Of a stretch of DNA of 18,908 nt, positions 15,113-18,908 are shown piece by piece (the stretch's first letter is position 1; the number at the start of each line of letters is the position of its first letter). The stretch covers positions 1 to 18,908 of the forward strand of contig DATECS010000238.1 of assembly GCA_035286785.1 (NCBI GenBank). Reading direction: 5' to 3'. The translations under genes were made by a program, and so were the position numbers. The notes under the pieces were generated by a model. That model worked only from the letters and a program-made list of their open reading frames with translations, had not been told where the DNA came from and ran no database searches. The stretch comes from UBA11386 sp035286785 (GTDB taxonomy: Bacteria > Planctomycetota > Planctomycetia > Pirellulales > Thermoguttaceae).

Positions 15113-16597
15113 CTATTCTAACACATCGAAGCCATAAAGTTGAGTATTCTGCAGGTGGAATTCCATGCGCACCGGCATGTTTTTTAGCGTGGCCAGCGAG
15201 CCCCGCCACCGTAGCGGCAGCGACACCGAATCGCCTTGGACGGGACTGCAATCCTGGAGGTCAAATCCAGGGATGGGTCGGCCCAACGGATCGAGCAGCC
15301 GCAGGCGCATCTCGCCGCGGACGCAGGCGTTGACAGTTATCCGATGGCCGTGGATCACAACCAGGGGCGTTCGCAACACACCTTCCTTGTTGTCTGCGTC
15401 GCGCGAAACAAAACCGTTCTTGCGCAGAATTGCCAGACCGTTCTGCCGGTCGCCAACTTTGTGGCCAGCCGAGTATCCGCAGAAGTAGAGGTAGTCTTTG
15501 TCGCCGACTGCCAGAAGATTGCCCGCCCAGGCCATGGCATGGTCCCACGAGCCCGGTGCGGGATTGCGGTCGATCAGCCTATCCTGATATCGGGTCCAGT
15601 TCTTGCCATCGCGGCTGGAGATAAGCTCGGTCCAACCGATGCCTTCGACGGGGCCGCCGGGGTCAGCGGGTAGGTCGTCGCGAAGCACGCGCAACAGCCC
15701 GAGGTACAACGTTCCGCGAATCAAGGGCTGAAATCCGTAGAATTCCTCCATGCCATTGGCCGGGTCCGGCAAGATAATCTGCCAGGGCCTTCTCCACGTG
15801 ATAAAATCCTTGCTGACCGTCATGCCGACGGTCCGCCGCCAGCCTTCGGGGAGCCAGTGCGGCTTGCCAGGGTATCCCCCCTCTGTGATTTTGCAGCCGA
15901 GGAGGTATTGCCCGGTCAGCGGGTTCCAGCAACCATCGATGACGTCGCCGATGACGTTGGCGTAGCCGGACGCAAAACGCTTGCCGGCGTCGCCCTGAAT
16001 GACTGGATTGCCGGAATAGGGCTTGAAGCGAAAACCATCGGCCGAGAAGGCAACGTGCAGTCCCGTCCCACGGCGCCCGGCGTTGTAATAGGCCATTTTG
16101 TACCGCCGGGCGGGCTCCCGGCAGTTGTCCCCCTCGTCCACGAAGAACAGGCCGAAGTGGCCAAACGGCGCGTCGATGACGTTGTTTCTTTTGGAGCCAT
16201 TGACCGAAACGAGGCCCAAGTTCGGCCGCGTCCAGTGGACGGCGTCGTCCGATTCGGCGTAACAGAAACACACCGACGGCTTCACACCCGGATTCTTCAC
16301 GTTGTACCACATCCGGAACTTGCTGGTTCGCGGATCGTGAAGGACTTTCTGGAAATACAACGGCTGCTGATGCCATGGCTCGGCTTTGGAGAGAATCGGC
16401 CGGGGCAGCTTTTCGGGCTGGTGGGTGGTGCGCGCTAAATGGATGGATTGCTCGATCAGATAATCGTCGACGAACAAATGCGGCCCTACATCGAGTGGAA
16501 TCGGTTTCTTGTCGGCGGCCACTGCCAAGCCGCTTCCCATGCCGAAGTACAACGCTGTCCAACACACGGCGCTCATCATTCGTGCCATCACGCTCAT
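15113..16597 (-). CDS. Secreted glycosidase-like beta-propeller protein
   Basis: The 494-residue protein has a signal peptide (MSVMARMMSAVCWTALYFGM, cleavage likely after AVA near residue 27). Next comes HLFVDDYLIE (40-49), a motif common at the start of planctomycete exported hydrolase-like proteins. The middle repeats blade-like phrases: SKFRMWYNV, DDAVHWTRPNLGL, RYKMAYYNA, FSADGFRFK, GKNWTRYQDR, DYLYFCGYSAG. Such 'SxDGxxW' and 'YxMWY' elements fit the five-bladed propeller of GH43/GH32/GH130-like families. The C-terminal ~100 residues look like a beta-sandwich (VNACVRGEMRLRLLDPLGRP). Inferred role: polysaccharide breakdown outside the cytoplasm. The family and the catalytic acids are not certain. 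A Shine-Dalgarno (GGGGAAAG) sits just before the ATG. It is convergent with the RAYT element. Confidence 0.8.
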   Translation of the reverse strand: MSVMARMMSAVCWTALYFGMGSGLAVAADKKPIPLDVGPHLFVDDYLIEQSIHLARTTHQPEKLPRPILSKAEPWHQQPLYFQKVLHDPRTSKFRMWYNVKNPGVKPSVCFCYAESDDAVHWTRPNLGLVSVNGSKRNNVIDAPFGHFGLFFVDEGDNCREPARRYKMAYYNAGRRGTGLHVAFSADGFRFKPYSGNPVIQGDAGKRFASGYANVIGDVIDGCWNPLTGQYLLGCKITEGGYPGKPHWLPEGWRRTVGMTVSKDFITWRRPWQIILPDPANGMEEFYGFQPLIRGTLYLGLLRVLRDDLPADPGGPVEGIGWTELISSRDGKNWTRYQDRLIDRNPAPGSWDHAMAWAGNLLAVGDKDYLYFCGYSAGHKVGDRQNGLAILRKNGFVSRDADNKEGVLRTPLVVIHGHRITVNACVRGEMRLRLLDPLGRPIPGFDLQDCSPVQGDSVSLPLRWRGSLATLKNMPVRMEFHLQNTQLYGFDVLE

Positions 16598-16707
16598 TGT
16601 CTTTCCCCAAAATGGTTATCCACTTGACTCAAGTAGCCCCTAGATATAGTATCACGGGGCATGGAAGATTATCCCGCGAATCTGATGGATTTTGAGGAAA
16701 AAGCCTT

Positions 16708-16727
16708 CCCGGCAGTGAACTGCCGGG
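16708..16727. repeat. Perfect 8-bp hairpin
   Basis: CCCGGCAG-TGAA-CTGCCGGG, a perfect GC-rich stem with a 4-nt loop, typical of bacterial REP-like palindromes. Confidence 0.7.
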
Positions 16728-16730
16728 CTA

Positions 16731-16800
16731 CTTTCAAACATCCCTCCGGGATGAAGGAGCGGCGTCTTTCAAACATTTCTTCGGGATGAAGGAGCGGCGC
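16731..16800 (+). repeat. 35-bp tandem duplication, two copies
   Basis: Copies 16731-16765 and 16766-16800 each start CTTTCAAACAT and end GGGATGAAGGAGCGGCG. Copy 1 holds the hairpin CATCCC-TCC-GGGATG; copy 2 has CATTTC-TTC-GGGATG, where G-U pairs would keep the RNA stem. Differences lie in the stem's left arm and loop and the last base. Confidence 0.85.
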
Positions 16801-16933
16801 CGACTTGAGTAACGAGGGTTCCGGGCTGGGCGAGTCGCCGCTCTTTCGGAGTTTCCGCAAGGAACTCACCCCTTCTCGGTCTTGCTTCCCAACCACCACG
16901 ATCCGTTACCGCACTCCGGTCCCGCACGTGTGC

Positions 16934-16957
16934 CACTGGCTATGCCAGTGTTTTTTT
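16934..16957 (+). terminator. Terminator-like hairpin followed by seven T
   Basis: CACTGGC-TAT-GCCAGTG then TTTTTTT is the classic shape of an intrinsic terminator on the plus strand. No plus-strand protein gene ends just before it. The same CACTGGC/GCCAGTG stem returns at 17048-17064 in the opposite orientation without the T-run, so it may be a repeat element rather than a true terminator. Confidence 0.4.
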
Positions 16958-17047
16958 CAATGGGACGTCAACTCGATCCCCTACTGGCAAAGCCCGTGGC
17001 GCCCGTGTGCAAGCCAGCCGATTCATGGACCATCAACCGGCCCAACG

Positions 17048-17064
17048 CACTGGCGGAGCCAGTG
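17048..17064 (-). repeat. Second copy of the CACTGGC palindrome, inverted
   Basis: CACTGGC-GGA-GCCAGTG. Read on the minus strand, the sequence around it, GTGCCACTGGCTCCGCCAGTG, matches 16930-16950 except for the loop and an edge base. The two copies thus face each other across 97 bp. Confidence 0.7.
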
Positions 17065-17115
17065 GCACTCAATGATTTTTAGTCTTTGTGACAGTGGCAT
17101 TCAATGATTTCTAGT
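17060..17115 (+). repeat. 24-bp direct repeat pair
   Basis: 17060-17083 and 17092-17115 share 22 of 24 bases (CAGTGGCA, then TCAATGATTT, then TAGT as landmarks). The first copy begins in the right arm of the hairpin at 17048-17064; the second lacks the left arm. Confidence 0.8.
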
Positions 17116-17122
17116 GATTCTT

Positions 17123-17191
17123 GGTGGGGCGATGCAAACCATCGAAGCTCCAAGTTACCGCGGGCCGAACCGAGGTTTGCATCGCCCCACC
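17123..17191. repeat. 69-bp element with perfect 18-bp inverted ends (MITE-like)
   Basis: GGTGGGGCGATGCAAACC at 17123-17140 is the exact reverse complement of 17174-17191, around 33 bp of unrelated DNA. The size and perfect ends suggest a small non-autonomous mobile repeat or a long hairpin. It is 29 bp from the promoter of the gene at 17332. Confidence 0.75.
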
Positions 17192-17219
17192 CTGACGGTT
17201 CTTTGGTCCCGGGGCCTTC

Positions 17220-17248
17220 TTGCCGGTCGTGACCGTCGCCGTTAGAAT
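17220..17248 (+). promoter_or_regulatory. Promoter for the intact TIGR03790 gene
   Basis: TTGCCG, a 17-nt spacer and TAGAAT (five of six -10 bases), followed by GACGGCG. A start near 17255 gives a ~75-nt leader ending in AAAGGA (17319-17324), 7 nt before the ATG at 17332. Confidence 0.5.
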
Positions 17249-17331
17249 GACGGCGTGTAGGTTCTCGCGGCACAACGGCGTATTCGTTGGTCGGCGGGAT
17301 CCCTCAAGAACGATACCGAAAGGAAAATATC

Positions 17332-18908
17332 ATGAAACGTTTTCTTTTGTTTCTCGCGTTGCTCGCGTGCGCCGCCGTTCCGGCCCGGGCCGAATTGACG
17401 GCCGATCAGGTGGCCATTATCGCGATGAAGGAGAGTCCCGAGTCGGTGGAGTTGGCCAAGCACTACGCGAAGGCCCGGGGGATCAACGAGTCGCGGATTC
17501 TTTTGCTTGAGGACAAGCCGGCGCGAACGATCAGCCGCGAGGTTTGGGAGACCAAGACTCGGCCGGCCGTTCGCAAGTGGTTGGAGGACCATCAGCTCGA
17601 CGACAAGATTCGCTGCTTTGTCACGTGCGGCGACGTGCCGTTGAAGATCGGCCGGCGCGCGGCCGACTCGCCGGAGATCGTCGAACGCGAAAAGTATCTC
17701 GCCGAGGCGCGGCGGGGAAACGTGAAGCAGATCGAGCAGCTCGTTTCGCTTTTGGAATCGCTGGGACGCGGCGACAAGCCGAAGCCCATCAAGCCGCTGG
17801 ATCCCGAGATTTCGCTGCGCGACGTGGGCGGGCGGCTCGAAGGGGCGGTCGCCACGGCCCAGGGCCAGATCATGGCGATTCCCGGCGACGAGAAACGGCT
17901 GGAGGCGATGCAGAAGTTTCAGCAGCTTCTCACGGCGATCGGCGGGGGGAGCCAGGTGCTGCGCATGGCGGCCGCCCAGGCGAAAGGGGGCCAGCTCTCG
18001 CCGGAGCAGGCCATGCCGCTGAGAATTCTCGAATCGCGGCTGCAAGGGCTGCAACAGGGCATTCAGGCGCTCACGATGCTGCCGCCGACCGTGGCCCGGG
18101 ACACGCAGCTTCTCAATCTGATCCGGATGAGCGCGGGCCTGACGGGCTCGCTGGGTTGGATCGACAAGGAACGCGAATCGCTGGCGAAGAACGAGACCTA
18201 CTCGAGCTTCGACAGCGAACTGGCGCTGGTCCGCTGGAACGACTATCCGTTGGACCGGTGGCAGCCGAATTTGCTCTACCAAGGCTACGGCGTGCGCGGC
18301 GCGGGCACGTCGTCGGTGCTGATCGTCTCGCGGCTGGCCGCGCCGACCCTGGCGCTGGCCAAGGGGCTCGTCGACAAGGCGATCGCGGCGGAGAAGTCGG
18401 GTCTGTCGGGCAAGGTGTATCTCGACGCGCGCGGCATGAAGTTCGACAAGGAAAAGTCCGAGCCGGGCTCGTACGACGCTTACGACCAGTCGCTGCGCGA
18501 TCTGGCCGAGCGGATCAAGAAACACACGAAACTCGAAGTGGTGCTCGACGACAAGCCCGAGTTGTTCCAGCCAGGCAAATGTCCCGACGCGGCACTTTAT
18601 TGCGGCTGGTATTCGCTGTCGAAGTACGTCGACGCCTTCGAGTGGCGGCCGGGCGCGGTGGGCTATCATCTGGCCAGCGCCGAGGCGACCACGCTCACGA
18701 CGCCCGGCGGCACGGCTTGGTGCAACGCCATGCTCGAAGACGGCATCACCGCGACGCTGGGCCCGGTCTATGAGCCGTATCTCCACTCGTTCCCCAAGCC
18801 GGACGAGTTTTTCTCGCTGCTGTTGACGGGCAAGTACTGCCTGGCCGACGTCTACGCCCGCACCAATCCGTACAACTCGTGGGTCATGGTGCTGGTGGGC
18901 GACCCGCT
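17332..18908 (+). CDS. TIGR03790-family exported protein with a large central insert (C-terminus off right edge)
   Basis: The frame is open for 525 codons to the window edge. A signal peptide (MKRFLLFLALLACAAVPARA, residues 1-20) precedes ELTADQVAIIAMKESPES. Family landmarks follow: the ELAKHYAKARGI and RILLLEDKP block, FVTCGDVPLKIGRR (96-109), SSFDSELAL (~292-300), SVLIVSRLAAPTLALAKGLV, KVYLDARG, ALYCGWYS (Tyr423-Ser428), PGAVGYHLASAEATTL, and NSWVMVLVGDP at the edge. TIGR03790 proteins are uncharacterised and, as I recall the family description, occur in species that also have exosortase sorting systems. Residues ~110-291 look like an insertion: charged, helix- and Gln-rich, probably coiled. 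A partial paralogue lies at 14139-14339. Function unknown; export across the inner membrane is likely. Confidence 0.88.
   Translation, partial: MKRFLLFLALLACAAVPARAELTADQVAIIAMKESPESVELAKHYAKARGINESRILLLEDKPARTISREVWETKTRPAVRKWLEDHQLDDKIRCFVTCGDVPLKIGRRAADSPEIVEREKYLAEARRGNVKQIEQLVSLLESLGRGDKPKPIKPLDPEISLRDVGGRLEGAVATAQGQIMAIPGDEKRLEAMQKFQQLLTAIGGGSQVLRMAAAQAKGGQLSPEQAMPLRILESRLQGLQQGIQALTMLPPTVARDTQLLNLIRMSAGLTGSLGWIDKERESLAKNETYSSFDSELALVRWNDYPLDRWQPNLLYQGYGVRGAGTSSVLIVSRLAAPTLALAKGLVDKAIAAEKSGLSGKVYLDARGMKFDKEKSEPGSYDAYDQSLRDLAERIKKHTKLEVVLDDKPELFQPGKCPDAALYCGWYSLSKYVDAFEWRPGAVGYHLASAEATTLTTPGGTAWCNAMLEDGITATLGPVYEPYLHSFPKPDEFFSLLLTGKYCLADVYARTNPYNSWVMVLVGDP

Larger units (their letters stand above)
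16624..16957 (+). ncRNA. Possible structured small RNA locus (promoter-like to terminator-like)
   Basis: TTGACT (16624-16629), a 17-nt spacer and TAGTAT (16647-16652) face right with no gene ahead for ~680 bp. About 300 nt on, a 7-bp perfect stem (16934-16950) is followed by seven T. Between them lie several hairpins: 16708-16727, two in the 35-bp tandem repeat, and a GCAA-looped stem at 16849-16867. A transcript of ~300 nt starting near 16659 would be highly structured and non-coding. This is inference; the parts could be unrelated repeats. Confidence 0.25.
16598..17331. other. Repeat-rich intergenic region with no credible gene
   Basis: No convincing protein is coded here; the one 100-codon plus frame (from 16805) is full of Cys/Trp/His from translated palindromes. 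The stretch holds at least six separate repeat structures, a promoter-like and a terminator-like site, and the promoter of the right-hand gene. The individual items are listed separately. Confidence 0.7.

Noticed and set aside
14379..15137. 252-codon plus ORF overlapping the transposase in another frame
   Set aside because: The 14395 frame gives a complete RAYT with HUH and Tyr motifs; this one has no motif and is Gly/Arg-rich.
16805..17107. 100-codon plus ORF in the repeat-rich gap
   Set aside because: TTG start, no ribosome site, and the peptide is mainly translated palindromes (HWLCQCFF); no sign of selection as protein.
17242..18786. 514-codon minus-strand ORF
   Set aside because: Shadow of the TIGR03790 gene, whose plus-strand frame has a signal peptide and family motifs through to the window end.

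Overview
The window looks like chromosomal DNA of a high-GC planctomycete (Pirellulales-like). Evidence: two giant exported proteins begin with the planctomycete LEPR-XLL type N-terminal motif (LEPRMLLSG and LEDRRMLS). There is a TIGR03790-family protein, dockerin-type repeats on a secreted beta-helix protein, a 'LFVDDYLIE' secreted hydrolase-like protein, and many degenerate palindromic and mini-satellite repeats between genes. High GC gives long spurious ORFs opposite nearly every real gene.

Layout. 1-4005 (minus): N-terminal 1335 residues of a huge secreted metzincin-like metalloprotease with PPC, fibronectin-III and repeated lectin-like domains; its C-terminus lies beyond the left edge. 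4516-4938 (plus): YjbQ/UPF0047. 5071-6213 (plus): DUF481-like outer-membrane protein. 6302-7834 (plus): bifunctional HldE for ADP-heptose synthesis. 7835-8195: a non-coding stretch packed with three kinds of degenerate tandem repeat and two hairpins, ending in a good promoter. 8196-12242 (plus): 1348-residue right-handed beta-helix protein with two anchor-Q type modules and four dockerin EF-hand loops. 12355-13362 (plus): conserved protein with a loose deoxyhypusine-synthase-like feel, function unknown. 13427-14101 (plus): small multi-pass membrane protein.

14139-15096: a 5' fragment of a TIGR03790 gene, cut off by a RAYT (Y1 HUH transposase) element with near-perfect 30-bp inverted ends. 15113-16597 (minus): secreted glycosidase-like beta-propeller protein. 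16598-17331: gene-free and rich in hairpins and repeats; it includes a possible structured transcript bracketed by a promoter-like and a terminator-like signal. 17332-end (plus): a TIGR03790 gene, the paralogue of the broken copy, running off the right edge.

How they fit together: most genes serve the cell surface (exported protease, beta-helix adhesin-like protein, outer-membrane barrel, LPS heptose precursor synthesis, exported hydrolase, TIGR03790 protein). I see no clear multi-gene operon. Genes are mostly separated by their own upstream regions, several with TTGnnn-N17-TAnAAT-like promoters. No known defence system, CRISPR array or RNA gene is recognisable. The most unusual parts are the RAYT-interrupted paralogue, the repeat-dense intergenic stretches and the possible small RNA locus.
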